Source of the DNA: Caulobacteraceae bacterium
GTDB taxonomy: Bacteria > Pseudomonadota > Alphaproteobacteria > Caulobacterales > Caulobacteraceae
Assembly: GCA_947475735.1 (NCBI GenBank)
Contig: CANJLQ010000010.1
Coordinates: forward strand, 62,001 to 126,000
Direction: 5' to 3'
Length of the DNA: 64,000 nucleotides
Part shown: positions 47,585-56,625 of the stretch, piece by piece
How positions within the stretch are numbered: position 1 is the stretch's first letter
Layout of the letters: each line of letters opens with the position of its first letter
Made by a program: the position numbers and the translations under genes
The notes under the pieces: generated by a model
Seen by the model: the letters and a program-made list of their open reading frames with translations, nothing else
Database searches by the model: none
What the model was told of the DNA's origin: nothing

Positions 47585-49048
47585 TCAATCCTCCGGCGAG
47601 GCTTCACCACCGCCGCTGATTGTCTTCAAGGCCGCCAGCGCCCGCGCGCGCGCCTCCGCATGATCCACCAAGGGGCGCGGATAGGTGCGACCCAGCGTCA
47701 CGTCGGCGGCGCGCAGAATCTCGGTTGGTGCCGTCCACGGGGAATGAACGAAAGCCGGCGACAGGCGTGTCAGCTCCGGCACCCACCGCTTCACATAGGC
47801 CCCGTCCGGATCGAACTTCTGGCCCTGGGTCACCGGGTTGAAGATGCGGAAGTAGGGCGAGGCGTCGGCGCCCGAGCCCGCGACCCACTGCCAGTTCTGG
47901 CTGTTCTGGGCCAGATCGGCGTCCATCAAGCAATCCCAGAACCAGGCCTCGCCCTTTCGCCAGTCGATCAGCAGGTGCTTGATGAGGAAGGACGCCACGA
48001 TCATTCGCACCCGATTGTGCATGAAGCCCGTGGTCCACAGCTCGCGCATGCCGGCGTCAACAATGGGGTAGCCGGTCTGACCTCGGGTCCAGGCCTCGAA
48101 ATTGGCCGCGTCGTTGATCCACGGCATCCGGTCGTACTCGGGCCGGAAGGCATCGGTCGGCAGGGTCGGAAAATGCTGCAGCAGGTGGGCCGAGAAGTCG
48201 CGCCAGATCAGTTCGTTTGTGAACTTGTCCGCCTGACCATCGGAAATCCCGTTGGAACCCGCCGCGTCATAGGCGGCCGTCCAGGCGCGCCACGGGCTGA
48301 TCTCGCCGAAGTGCAGATGCGGCGACAGGCGGCTGGTGCCCGGTCGATCCGGCCGGTCGCGGTTGTCGGCATAGGTCGTGAGCCCCATCTTCAGGAAGTC
48401 GGACAGGGCCCTGGTTGCCCCCGCTTCGCCCGGCTCGCCCAGAAAGTCCGTCGACCAGTCCGGACGGGTCGGGTGCAGGCCCCAGGCGTCGATGTCGTCA
48501 CTCTCGACGTCGGGCGCGCCCGACAGGTCGCGCGGGCCGGTCGTATGGGCGGGCGGCTTCACCTGCGCCCGCAGCGCTTTCATGAAGGGGGTATAGACCT
48601 TGTAGGGTCCTCCCGAGCCGTTCAGCACCGTGCCCGGCGTGGTCAATAGCGTGCCGTTGAAGCCCTTCACCTCGACCCCGTCGGCCATCAGCGCATGGGC
48701 GATGTCCTTGTCGCGGGCCCAGCCGTACGGCTCGAACAGCCGGTTCATCATCACGCAGATCGCGCCACTTTCGTCGATCAGGCGGCGCAGCTCGGCTTCC
48801 GAATCGCCCTGCCGCAGCACCAGCCGCCCGCCGCGCTCGGCGATCGACGCCGCCAGCGCCCGCAGGGACTTGTCCAGCCACCACCGGCTGGCGCCGCCGA
48901 TGGGTCGCACCGCCGGGCCGTCATCGAGGATATAGACCGGCAGGATCGGCCGCCCCGTGGCATGGGCCGCCTGGAGCGCCGGATTGTCCGCAAGCCGCAG
49001 ATCGCGCCGGAACCACAGGATGACAGGTGGCTCGCGGTCTGTGGTCAC
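47585..49048 (-). CDS. phr: Deoxyribodipyrimidine photolyase
   Basis: Light-driven repair of pyrimidine dimers. 487 residues: N-terminal antenna domain (ILWFRRDLRLADNPAL) and FAD domain with TSRLSPHLHFGEISP, TGYPIVDAGMRELW, HNRVRM and WFWDCLMDADLAQNSQNW, including the tryptophans of the electron chain. GTG start at 49048 with GGAG nine bases upstream. First gene of phr-cfa. Confidence 0.95.
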   Translation of the reverse strand: MTTDREPPVILWFRRDLRLADNPALQAAHATGRPILPVYILDDGPAVRPIGGASRWWLDKSLRALAASIAERGGRLVLRQGDSEAELRRLIDESGAICVMMNRLFEPYGWARDKDIAHALMADGVEVKGFNGTLLTTPGTVLNGSGGPYKVYTPFMKALRAQVKPPAHTTGPRDLSGAPDVESDDIDAWGLHPTRPDWSTDFLGEPGEAGATRALSDFLKMGLTTYADNRDRPDRPGTSRLSPHLHFGEISPWRAWTAAYDAAGSNGISDGQADKFTNELIWRDFSAHLLQHFPTLPTDAFRPEYDRMPWINDAANFEAWTRGQTGYPIVDAGMRELWTTGFMHNRVRMIVASFLIKHLLIDWRKGEAWFWDCLMDADLAQNSQNWQWVAGSGADASPYFRIFNPVTQGQKFDPDGAYVKRWVPELTRLSPAFVHSPWTAPTEILRAADVTLGRTYPRPLVDHAEARARALAALKTISGGGEASPED

Positions 49049-49166
49049 GCCTTCCGGCTCCGTGTTAGGTTGCGAAATCCGGCGGTCGGGCCCACCTGAC
49101 CGCCCCATAGGCTGGGCCGTCTGATCGCGCCAGCCGCCAAACCGTCGCTAGAACAAGGGCACTGCC

Positions 49167-50033
49167 TTGAACGCTCCGAACGCCGTCATCACCCTGTCCG
49201 GCAACGGCATCACCACGCCTGTCGTCATCGGCGGCGGGGCCCGCATCGTCTTCATCGCCGGCCCCTGCCAGCTGGAAAGCCGCCAGCACGCGCTGGAGAT
49301 GGCCCATGCGCTGAAGGAGATCGGCCAGCGTCTGAACGTCGGCATCATCTACAAGACCAGCTTCGACAAGGCGAACCGCACCAGCGCCAGCGCCGCGCGC
49401 GGCATCGGCCTGGAAGGCGCCCTGCCGATCTTCGCCGAGATCCGCGAGGTCACCGGCCTGCCGGTCCTGACCGACGTCCACAACGAAGAGCAGTGCGCCG
49501 TCGCCGCCCAGGCCGTCGACGTGCTGCAGATCCCGGCCTTCCTCAGCCGCCAGACCGACCTCCTGCTGGCCGCCGCCGCGACCGGCCGGGCGATCAACAT
49601 CAAGAAGGGCCAGTTCCTGGCGCCCTGGGACATGAAGAACGTCATCGCCAAGGTCGTGGGCGCGGGCAATCCCAACGTCATGGCCTGCGAGCGGGGCGCG
49701 AGCTTCGGCTACAACACCCTGGTGTCGGACATGCGGGCCCTGCCGGTGCTGCGCGACATCGGCTGTCCGGTGGTGTTCGACGCGACCCATAGCGTCCAGC
49801 AGCCGGGTGGGCAGGGGACGTCGTCGGGCGGCCAGCGCGAGTTCGTTCCGGTCCTGGCCCGCGCCGCCGTGGCCGTCGGCGTCGACGCGGTGTTCATGGA
49901 AACCCACCAGGATCCCGATCACGCCCCGTCGGACGGCCCCAATATGGTACCCCTGTCGGAGTTCGAGGCCCTGGCCGCCGACCTGATCGCCTATGACGAC
50001 CTGTCCAAGGCTCGGATGAAGGCTGCGGCCTAG
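49167..50033 (+). CDS. kdsA: 3-deoxy-8-phosphooctulonate synthase
   Basis: Makes Kdo-8-phosphate from PEP and arabinose-5-phosphate for lipopolysaccharide. 288 residues with [39 protein letters not shown] and [16 protein letters not shown]. Cys34 in AGPC places it in the metal-dependent class. TTG start at 49167. A palindromic element separates it from the heptose genes. Confidence 0.96.
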   Translation: MNAPNAVITLSGNGITTPVVIGGGARIVFIAGPCQLESRQHALEMAHALKEIGQRLNVGIIYKTSFDKANRTSASAARGIGLEGALPIFAEIREVTGLPVLTDVHNEEQCAVAAQAVDVLQIPAFLSRQTDLLLAAAATGRAINIKKGQFLAPWDMKNVIAKVVGAGNPNVMACERGASFGYNTLVSDMRALPVLRDIGCPVVFDATHSVQQPGGQGTSSGGQREFVPVLARAAVAVGVDAVFMETHQDPDHAPSDGPNMVPLSEFEALAADLIAYDDLSKARMKAAA

Positions 50034-50062
50034 CCTTCACTTCGCCTGCTGGAGTGACCCAC

Positions 50063-50262
50063 CTTGTCATCCCGGCCGCAGCGCAGCGGAGAGCCGGGAC
50101 GCCGGGCGCTTCAAGTCCGCAGGCCCGGCCTGCGAGCCGGGCCAACGCCAGTCCCAGGACGTTCGACCGTCCTCCCGGCTCGTCCCTCCGGACCGTCCGG
50201 GAGCATCGGACTGAAGACAGGCGTGTCCCGGCTCTCCGCTGCGCTTCGGCCCGGATGACAAG
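50063..50262. repeat. Long palindromic element (type B) before hldE
   Basis: The outer arms, about 40 bases each, are inverted copies starting CTTGTCATCC and containing GCGCAGCGGAGAGCCGGGAC. Inside are two smaller hairpins (GGCCCGGCCT...AGCCGGGCC and CTCCCGG...CCGGGAG). It shares arm and inner sequences with the element at 53883-54080. Confidence 0.9.
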
Positions 50263-50308
50263 AGCGATGCCTGTTGCAGCGCGACCGTCCCCGCTTTAGC
50301 TCAGACGG

Positions 50309-51766
50309 ATGGCTGACACCCACCTCGACCTTGGCGGATTGCAGGCGCTGCTGGACAAGGCGCGCGGCCTGACCATCGCTTGCGTCGGCGACCTGATGCT
50401 GGACCGCTACGTCTATGGCGAGGTCAGCCGCATCTCGCCCGAGGCCCCCATCCCCGTGCTGCGCGCCCGTCGCACCGTCGCCATGCCCGGCGGGGTCGGC
50501 AATGTGGCCCGTAACGTCGCCGCCCTGGGCGCGACCGCGCGGCTGGGCGGCGTCGCCGGCGACGACGCGCCCGGCGCCGAACTCGCCTCGCTGGTCTCGA
50601 CCGAGGATCGGATCGAGGATTTCATTGCCCGAACGGCTGCGGGCGGCACCATCGTCAAGACGCGCTACGTGTCCGGCGGCCAGCAGCTGATGCGGCTCGA
50701 TGAGGAGGAACCGGTCGTCGGCGCCTTCGAACGCGATGACGTATTTTCAAATGCTTCGGCCATTCTCCTGTCAGACTACGCCAAGGGCGTCGTCACCGAG
50801 CGCCTGATCCGCTCGGCCCTGTGGCAGGCCCAGAACGCGGGCGTCCACGTCATCGTCGATCCCAAGGGCCGCGATTTCGCCCGGTACGGCGCCGTCGACG
50901 TCATCAAGCCCAATGCGTCGGAGCTGGCCGGGGCCACCGGCCTGCCGGTCGACACGGACGCCGACGTCGAGGCAGCGCTCGCGGCGTTGCTGGAGGCCAC
51001 CACGGCCAAAGCCATCGTCGTCACCCGCGCCGGGAAGGGCATGAGCCTGATGCAACGTGGCGGTGTCGTCCGTCATTTCCCCGGCCGAGCGCGCGAGGTG
51101 TTCGACGTCTCCGGCGCTGGCGATACGGGCCTTGCGGCGCTGGGGCTCGCGCTGGGAGCCGGGGCATCGCTGGAACAGGCGGTGCAGCTGGCGATCCTCG
51201 CGTCCGGCGTCGTCGTCGGAAAGAGCGGCACGGCCGTCGTCACGCCCGCCGAACTGATCGAGGCCGAGGTCAGCCAGCACGCGGGCGCGGCCCTGGCCAA
51301 GGTCACGGGGCTGGACGACCTCGCCGCCGAGGTCGAGGCCTGGCGGGCCCAGGGGCTGAAGATCGGCTTCACCAACGGCTGCTTCGACATCCTGCACCGG
51401 GGCCACGTCGCCTATCTGGCCCAGGCGCGGTCGTGGTGCGACCGGCTGGTCGTGGCGCTGAACACCGACGCCTCGGTCAGCGCGCTGAAGGGTGAGGGGC
51501 GGCCGGTGAATGATCTCGACAGCCGTGCCGTCGTCATCGGCGGCCTCGCCAGCGTGGACCGGGTCACCTCCTTCGACGATCCCACGCCCATCCGCCTGAT
51601 CGAGCGGCTGCGGCCCGACATGCTGATCAAGGGCGCGGACTACACCCGCGAGGGCGTCGTCGGCGGCGACCTGGTCGAGAGCTGGGGTGGAGAGGTGCGC
51701 CTCGCGTCCTTCACCGACGGTTTCTCGACGACCAAGACCATCGAGACGATGAAGGGGTCGGCATGA
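50309..51766 (+). CDS. hldE: Bifunctional heptose-7-phosphate kinase / heptose-1-phosphate adenylyltransferase
   Basis: Two steps of ADP-heptose synthesis for LPS core. 485 residues: a PfkB-type kinase (1 to about 330; GGVGNVARNVAALGA, DVSGAGDT) joined to a nucleotidyltransferase (from about 350; FTNGCFDILHRGHV, and KGADYTREGVVGGD). It overlaps hldD by four bases. Confidence 0.97.
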   Translation: MADTHLDLGGLQALLDKARGLTIACVGDLMLDRYVYGEVSRISPEAPIPVLRARRTVAMPGGVGNVARNVAALGATARLGGVAGDDAPGAELASLVSTEDRIEDFIARTAAGGTIVKTRYVSGGQQLMRLDEEEPVVGAFERDDVFSNASAILLSDYAKGVVTERLIRSALWQAQNAGVHVIVDPKGRDFARYGAVDVIKPNASELAGATGLPVDTDADVEAALAALLEATTAKAIVVTRAGKGMSLMQRGGVVRHFPGRAREVFDVSGAGDTGLAALGLALGAGASLEQAVQLAILASGVVVGKSGTAVVTPAELIEAEVSQHAGAALAKVTGLDDLAAEVEAWRAQGLKIGFTNGCFDILHRGHVAYLAQARSWCDRLVVALNTDASVSALKGEGRPVNDLDSRAVVIGGLASVDRVTSFDDPTPIRLIERLRPDMLIKGADYTREGVVGGDLVESWGGEVRLASFTDGFSTTKTIETMKGSA

Positions 51767-52761
51767 GGCGGGCGGTCGTGGTCACCGGCGGGGCCGGCTT
51801 TATCGGTTCCAACATCGTCTCGCGCCTGTGCGCCGACGATCGCTGGGACGTCATCGTCTGCGACCGGCTGGAGAGCGCCGACCTGGGCAAATGGCGCAAC
51901 ATCGCCAAGGCCCCCATCGCCGACTTCTGGCAGCCGGAGGAGCTGTTCACCCAGCTGGCTCGCCACGTCGATCGCGTCACTGCCATCGTCCACATGGGCG
52001 CGATCTCGTCGACGACGGAGCAAGACGCGGACCTGATTCTGCGCACCAACTTCAGCCTGTCGCGCGACTTGTGGGACTGGTGCGCGCTGAACGACACGCG
52101 GCTGATCTATGCCTCGTCCGCCGCGACCTACGGCGACGGATCGGCGGGGTTCGAGGACGCGGACGATCTTGCGTCCATCTCTCGGCTCCAGCCTCTAAAC
52201 GCTTATGGCTATTCGAAGAAATTGTTCGACCAGTACGCCGTGCGCGAGGCGTCGCGCGACCATGCGCCCAAACAGTGGGCGGGGCTGAAGTTCTTCAACG
52301 TCTATGGCCCTAACGAAGGTCACAAGGGCGGCATGAAGTCGGTCATCGCCCAGATCTGGCCCAAGGTCGCGGCCGGCGAGACCGTCAGCCTGTTCCGCTC
52401 CCACCATCCTGACTACGCCGACGGCGGGCAGTTGCGCGACTTCGTCTTCGTCGACGACGTGGTCGACATCATCGAATGGCTGCTGTGCGAGGACCATATC
52501 AGCGGCATCTTTAACGCGGGCTCAGGCCAGGCACGGTCTTTCCTCGACCTGGCCAACGCCACCTTCGCCGCCGCCGGGAGGGAGCCCAAGGTCGCCTACA
52601 TCGACATGCCCGAGGCCATCCGCGACCGGTATCAGTACTTCACCCAGGCCAGCATGGACCGCGTCCGGTCGCTCGGATTCTCCGGCCAGTCGATGCCGCT
52701 GGAGGAGGGCGTGCGCCGCTATGTCCAGGGCTTCCTGTCACAGCCGGATCCCTATCGATGA
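51763..52761 (+). CDS. hldD: ADP-L-glycero-D-manno-heptose-6-epimerase
   Basis: Last step of ADP-heptose synthesis. 332-residue short-chain dehydrogenase fold with VVTGGAGFIGSNIV, the HMGAISSTTE segment, and the catalytic YGYSKKLFD with FFNVYGPNEGHKG. Overlaps both neighbours by ATGA, giving a tight hldE-hldD-DUF3089 operon. Confidence 0.97.
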   Translation: MRRAVVVTGGAGFIGSNIVSRLCADDRWDVIVCDRLESADLGKWRNIAKAPIADFWQPEELFTQLARHVDRVTAIVHMGAISSTTEQDADLILRTNFSLSRDLWDWCALNDTRLIYASSAATYGDGSAGFEDADDLASISRLQPLNAYGYSKKLFDQYAVREASRDHAPKQWAGLKFFNVYGPNEGHKGGMKSVIAQIWPKVAAGETVSLFRSHHPDYADGGQLRDFVFVDDVVDIIEWLLCEDHISGIFNAGSGQARSFLDLANATFAAAGREPKVAYIDMPEAIRDRYQYFTQASMDRVRSLGFSGQSMPLEEGVRRYVQGFLSQPDPYR

Positions 52762-53864
52762 TGTTGCCCCGGCTCAGCCTCGGCCAGTGGATCGGCTGGA
52801 CCGGCTTTGTCCTCGTGTTCCTGCTGACAGCAGCGGTCGCCATCTGGCGCGGCGACATCTTGAAGGCCGGGCTCGATCCGCAGATTCCGTTTCAGACCTA
52901 TGACCCGCCGCCGGCGCCCGACTATGCGTCGCCCGAAGCCTGGGCCATGCGCGACGTGCGGACGGCGAACGCGGGCCCGGCGGCGGTCTTCTTCCTGCAT
53001 TCCACGACCTTCGACGGCGGTCGCGACTGGAATGGGCCGATCGATGACCCTGACGCTGACGCCTATCTGAGGCGCGTCGTCATTCCGAACTATGCCGGCC
53101 CCTTCGCGCGGGCCGGATCGATCAGCGTGCCACGGTACCGCCAGGGCTCGCTCTACACGCGGCTGACTTTGCGCGACGATGCGCGCGACGCTCGCGCCTT
53201 CGCCTATGAGGACGCGCGCCGAGCCTTCGACGCCTGGCTGCGGGCCCACCCGACGGGCCCCCTGGTGCTGGCCGGTGTCGAGCAGGGCGGAGAGTTGATC
53301 GACCGGCTGGTGCGGGAACGTGTTGCCGGCGACCCGTCGCTGAGGGCCCGGATCGCGGCGGTCTATGTCATGGACGTCCTGGTCGCGCGCGACACCCTGG
53401 CCGGTGCCCTTCCGGCCTGCGCCACCGCCACCAGCATCGGCTGCGTCGTCGGTTGGTCGGGTGTGGGCGAGGACAATGACGGCGCGGCCCGACGACGACT
53501 GAGGCGCGCTCTCGTCTGGGATGACAGCGGCCGTCTGGTCGACCTGAACGGCCGCGCCGCCCTGTGCGTCAATCCGGTCAGCGGCGCGGCCGACGGCGTC
53601 GCCGTACCCGCCCGGCGGCATCACGGCGCGGCCAATGCCACGGGGTTGGAGTGGGGGGTTCGACCGGCCTTCATCGACCGGGTGGTGGCGACCCAGTGCC
53701 GCGACGGCATCCTGCGGCACACGGAGTTGACCACGGAATCCTTCCGCGAGGTCGGCGACTGGGCGGACCGCCGAAAAGCGCGTCCGTACAATCTTTTTTA
53801 CGCCGATCTTGAGCGAGACGTGGAGCGTCGGCTGAACGTCTGGATGGCCGCTCAGGTCGGCTAG
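52758..53864 (+). CDS. DUF3089 alpha/beta-hydrolase-like membrane-anchored protein
   Basis: 368 residues with an N-terminal membrane anchor (about 11-30) and a DUF3089 domain: VFFLHSTTFDGGRDWN, VPRYRQGS, and LVLAGVEQGGELIDRLV. The nucleophile elbow, usually GHSQG in this fold, is GVEQG (173-177), so normal Ser esterase chemistry is unlikely. Co-translated with hldD, which suggests a role in the envelope or lipopolysaccharide. Confidence 0.8.
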   Translation: MMLPRLSLGQWIGWTGFVLVFLLTAAVAIWRGDILKAGLDPQIPFQTYDPPPAPDYASPEAWAMRDVRTANAGPAAVFFLHSTTFDGGRDWNGPIDDPDADAYLRRVVIPNYAGPFARAGSISVPRYRQGSLYTRLTLRDDARDARAFAYEDARRAFDAWLRAHPTGPLVLAGVEQGGELIDRLVRERVAGDPSLRARIAAVYVMDVLVARDTLAGALPACATATSIGCVVGWSGVGEDNDGAARRRLRRALVWDDSGRLVDLNGRAALCVNPVSGAADGVAVPARRHHGAANATGLEWGVRPAFIDRVVATQCRDGILRHTELTTESFREVGDWADRRKARPYNLFYADLERDVERRLNVWMAAQVG

Positions 53865-53882
53865 TCGAACTGTCGCTTAGAA

Positions 53883-54080
53883 TTGTCATCCCGGCCGAAG
53901 CGAAGCGAAGAGCCGGGACGCGACGCTGTCTTGGAGCCGAGGCCCGGCCTTGGAGCCGGGCCAATCTCAACATCCGAGGATGGTTTCCCCGTCTCCCGGT
54001 TCTCCCTGACGGTCGACCGGGAGGATCATTTGGTTTCCCTGCCGTCCCGGCTCTCCGCTTCGCTTCGGCCGGGATGACAA
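53883..54080. repeat. Long palindromic element (type B family) after the heptose operon
   Basis: The outer 38-base arms are inverted copies with one mismatch, starting TTGTCATCCCGGCCGAAGCG. Inner hairpins match those of 50063-50262 (GGCCCGGCCT and CTCCCGG/CCGGGAG). It lies between the convergent DUF3089 and recG genes. Confidence 0.92.
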
Positions 54081-54100
54081 GGCGCCATCTCCACCCGCAA

Positions 54101-56191
54101 TCAATCCAATCCAGACCGGTCCGTCTTCCAGTCGAACAGAGCCTCCAGCACCTGGATGGCCCTACCGCGCTCGGACATCAGATCCGGATCTCGCCCCAGC
54201 ACCAGCCGCGCGTCGTCGGCCGCAGCCATAAGCAGGGATCGATGCCGCACCGGGTCGGCGAAGCGATAGGCCGGAAAACCGCTCTGCTTGAGGCCAAGGG
54301 GATCGCCGCCTCCGCGCAGCCGAAAGTCCTCCTCGGCGATCTCGAAGCCGTCTTCAGAGCGGCGCAGCGTCTCCAGCCGTTGCCTTGCCGTCTCGCCCAA
54401 CCCGCCGTCCTCGCCGCCGTACAGCAGGATGCAGGCGCTGGACTTGGCCCCCCGTCCCACCCGCCCGCGCAGTTGGTGCAACTGCGCCAGTCCGAACCGG
54501 TCGGCGTGCTCGATCACCATGATGGTGGCGTTGGGCACATCGACCCCGACCTCGACGACGGTCGTGGCGACCAGCACCGGCAGGCGACCGTTGGCGAAAT
54601 CGGCCATCACGGCCTCTCGCTCCGCCCCCGGCATCTGACCGTGGGCCAGCCCGACCTCGGTCTTCAGAAGGCGGCGCAGATCGACCGCCCGTTCCTCGGC
54701 CGCGGCTAGATCGACGGCCTCCGATTCTGCCACGAGTGGACAGATCCAGTAGGCCTGGGCCCCGGCCTCGACCGCCGCCCTCAGCCGCTGGGCCACTTCG
54801 CCGATGCGGGCGAGCGGCAGGACGGCCGTGGCTACGGGCGTGCGGCCCGGTGGCCTTTCCATCAGCCGGCTGACCTCCAGCTCGCCGTACTGGGTCAGCT
54901 CCAGGGTGCGCGGAATGGGCGTCGCCGACATGGTCAGCAGGTGGACGCCGCCGGTGCGCGGATCGCCCTTGGCCTGCAGCCTGGCCCGCTCGTTGACGCC
55001 GAACCGGTGCTGTTCGTCGATGACCGCCAGCGCCAGCCGATCGAAACGGACGGCGTCCTGGAACAAGGCGTGCGTCCCGATCGCGACACGCGCCGTGCCG
55101 CTGGCCAGGGCCGCCAGCTTCTCTCGCCGTTCGCCGGGCGTGTCGCGGCCGGTCAGCAGCAGGGCAGGGGCTCCGGCCGCCTCCAGCATCGGGCCCAGCC
55201 GCTGGAAATGCTGACGCGCCAGGATCTCGGTCGGGGCCATCAGGGCGGACTGGAAGCCGCTGGAGGCCGCGTCCGCCATGGCCAGGGCCGCGACCGCCGT
55301 CTTGCCTGAACCCACGTCGCCCTGCAGCAGCCGGCCCATCTGTTCGCCCGACGCCAGATCCGCGCGAATCTCGGTGACGGCGTCGCTCTGTGCCCCGGTG
55401 AGGGTGAAGGGCAGGGCGGTCAGCAGAGCCTCGGACACCGATCCCGGCCGGATCACGGGCGCGGGCGTGATCTTGCGGGCGCGGCGTCGACGGGCCAGCG
55501 CCAGCTGATGAGCCAGCAACTCGTCGTAGGCCAGGCGCTGGCGGACCGGCGTGTCGGGCGTCAGGTCCATCTCCCCGGACGGAGCATGCAGGGCCGCGAT
55601 CGCGGCGTGCCACCGCGGCCACCGTTGCTTCGCAAGCCACGCCGCGTCCTGCCACTCCGGCAGATCGGGCGCGACCGCCAAGGCCCCCAGGGCGATCTTC
55701 CGGACCTGGCGCGAGGTGATGCCCTGGGTCGCCGGATAGACGGGCTCGACGGCCGGGATCTCCTCGCCCTTGTCCAGCGGGATGATCCAGTCGGGATGGA
55801 CGATCTGGACCTCGTTGTTGAACCGCTCGACCTTTCCGGACACCAGCCGCCGCTCGCCCCGGGGCAGCTGGCGGTCGATGTGCTGGGGACTGCCGCCGAA
55901 CCAGATCAGGTGGATGAAGCCCGTGTCGTCCGAGGCCCGGACCTTCAGCGGCACGCCCGGCCGCCCCGGCGCGATCATGCGGTCCACGATCACATCGAAC
56001 ACCCCGACCTCGCCCTCGACGGCATCGACAGCCGTCGTCCGGCGTCGCGTGATGACGCCCGTGGGCCCCAGGAACAGCACGTCGCGCACCAGCGGTCCGG
56101 CCAGCTTCTGCACCAGCGGCAGGGTGCGGGGCCCGACGCCCTTCAGGCTGTCGACCGGGGCGAACAGGGGAAAGAGAATCTCCGGGCGCAT
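54101..56191 (-). CDS. recG: ATP-dependent DNA helicase RecG
   Basis: Remodels stalled forks and Holliday junctions. 696 residues: an N-terminal wedge/OB domain (about 60-170), helicase motif I GDVGSGKT, DEQH box, SATPIPRTLELTQYG, and motif VI HQLRGRVGRG. The ATG at 56191 is chosen; a TTG 12 bases upstream is possible, neither has a clear ribosome site. Divergent from sdhE-mfd. Confidence 0.96.
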   Translation of the reverse strand: MRPEILFPLFAPVDSLKGVGPRTLPLVQKLAGPLVRDVLFLGPTGVITRRRTTAVDAVEGEVGVFDVIVDRMIAPGRPGVPLKVRASDDTGFIHLIWFGGSPQHIDRQLPRGERRLVSGKVERFNNEVQIVHPDWIIPLDKGEEIPAVEPVYPATQGITSRQVRKIALGALAVAPDLPEWQDAAWLAKQRWPRWHAAIAALHAPSGEMDLTPDTPVRQRLAYDELLAHQLALARRRRARKITPAPVIRPGSVSEALLTALPFTLTGAQSDAVTEIRADLASGEQMGRLLQGDVGSGKTAVAALAMADAASSGFQSALMAPTEILARQHFQRLGPMLEAAGAPALLLTGRDTPGERREKLAALASGTARVAIGTHALFQDAVRFDRLALAVIDEQHRFGVNERARLQAKGDPRTGGVHLLTMSATPIPRTLELTQYGELEVSRLMERPPGRTPVATAVLPLARIGEVAQRLRAAVEAGAQAYWICPLVAESEAVDLAAAEERAVDLRRLLKTEVGLAHGQMPGAEREAVMADFANGRLPVLVATTVVEVGVDVPNATIMVIEHADRFGLAQLHQLRGRVGRGAKSSACILLYGGEDGGLGETARQRLETLRRSEDGFEIAEEDFRLRGGGDPLGLKQSGFPAYRFADPVRHRSLLMAAADDARLVLGRDPDLMSERGRAIQVLEALFDWKTDRSGLD

Positions 56192-56289
56192 CGACCGCGA
56201 CAATAGCCGCCGCCGCGACGCTGGCGAAACGTCTCCCGGAACGCTATTTGACCGCCTCTGTTAGACGACTGGACCGGGCAAGGATTCTT

Positions 56290-56625
56290 GTGGCCGAACA
56301 CTTTGTGCATGCCGAAACGACCTCCGACGCCGAAACGGCGCGGCGCGAGCGGCTGGGCCGGATCACGTTTCGCGCCTGGCGCCGGGGTTTCCGGGAGGCC
56401 GACCTGGTGTTGGGGCCCTTCATCGAGCGTGAGGGCGCGGGCCTGTCGGCTGACGAACTGGACCAGCTCGAAGCCTTGCTGACCGAAGACAACGATCACG
56501 AGCTTTACGCCTGGATCATCGAGACCCAGCCCACGCCGCCCGAGCACGACACCTCGCTGATGGCCAAGGTCCGCGCCTTCATGCGCGCCCATGTCGCCGC
56601 CGCCGTCGCCCAGGGAGCCGGCTGA
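56290..56625 (+). CDS. sdhE: FAD assembly factor SdhE
   Basis: Small protein that promotes covalent flavin attachment to succinate dehydrogenase. 111 residues with the family motif RGFREADLVLG (32-42) and AWIIE. GTG at 56290 has AAGGA five bases upstream; a longer TTG frame from 56248 is less likely. Coupled to mfd by TGATG; the recG/sdhE/mfd grouping is common in alphaproteobacteria. Confidence 0.92.
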   Translation: MAEHFVHAETTSDAETARRERLGRITFRAWRRGFREADLVLGPFIEREGAGLSADELDQLEALLTEDNDHELYAWIIETQPTPPEHDTSLMAKVRAFMRAHVAAAVAQGAG

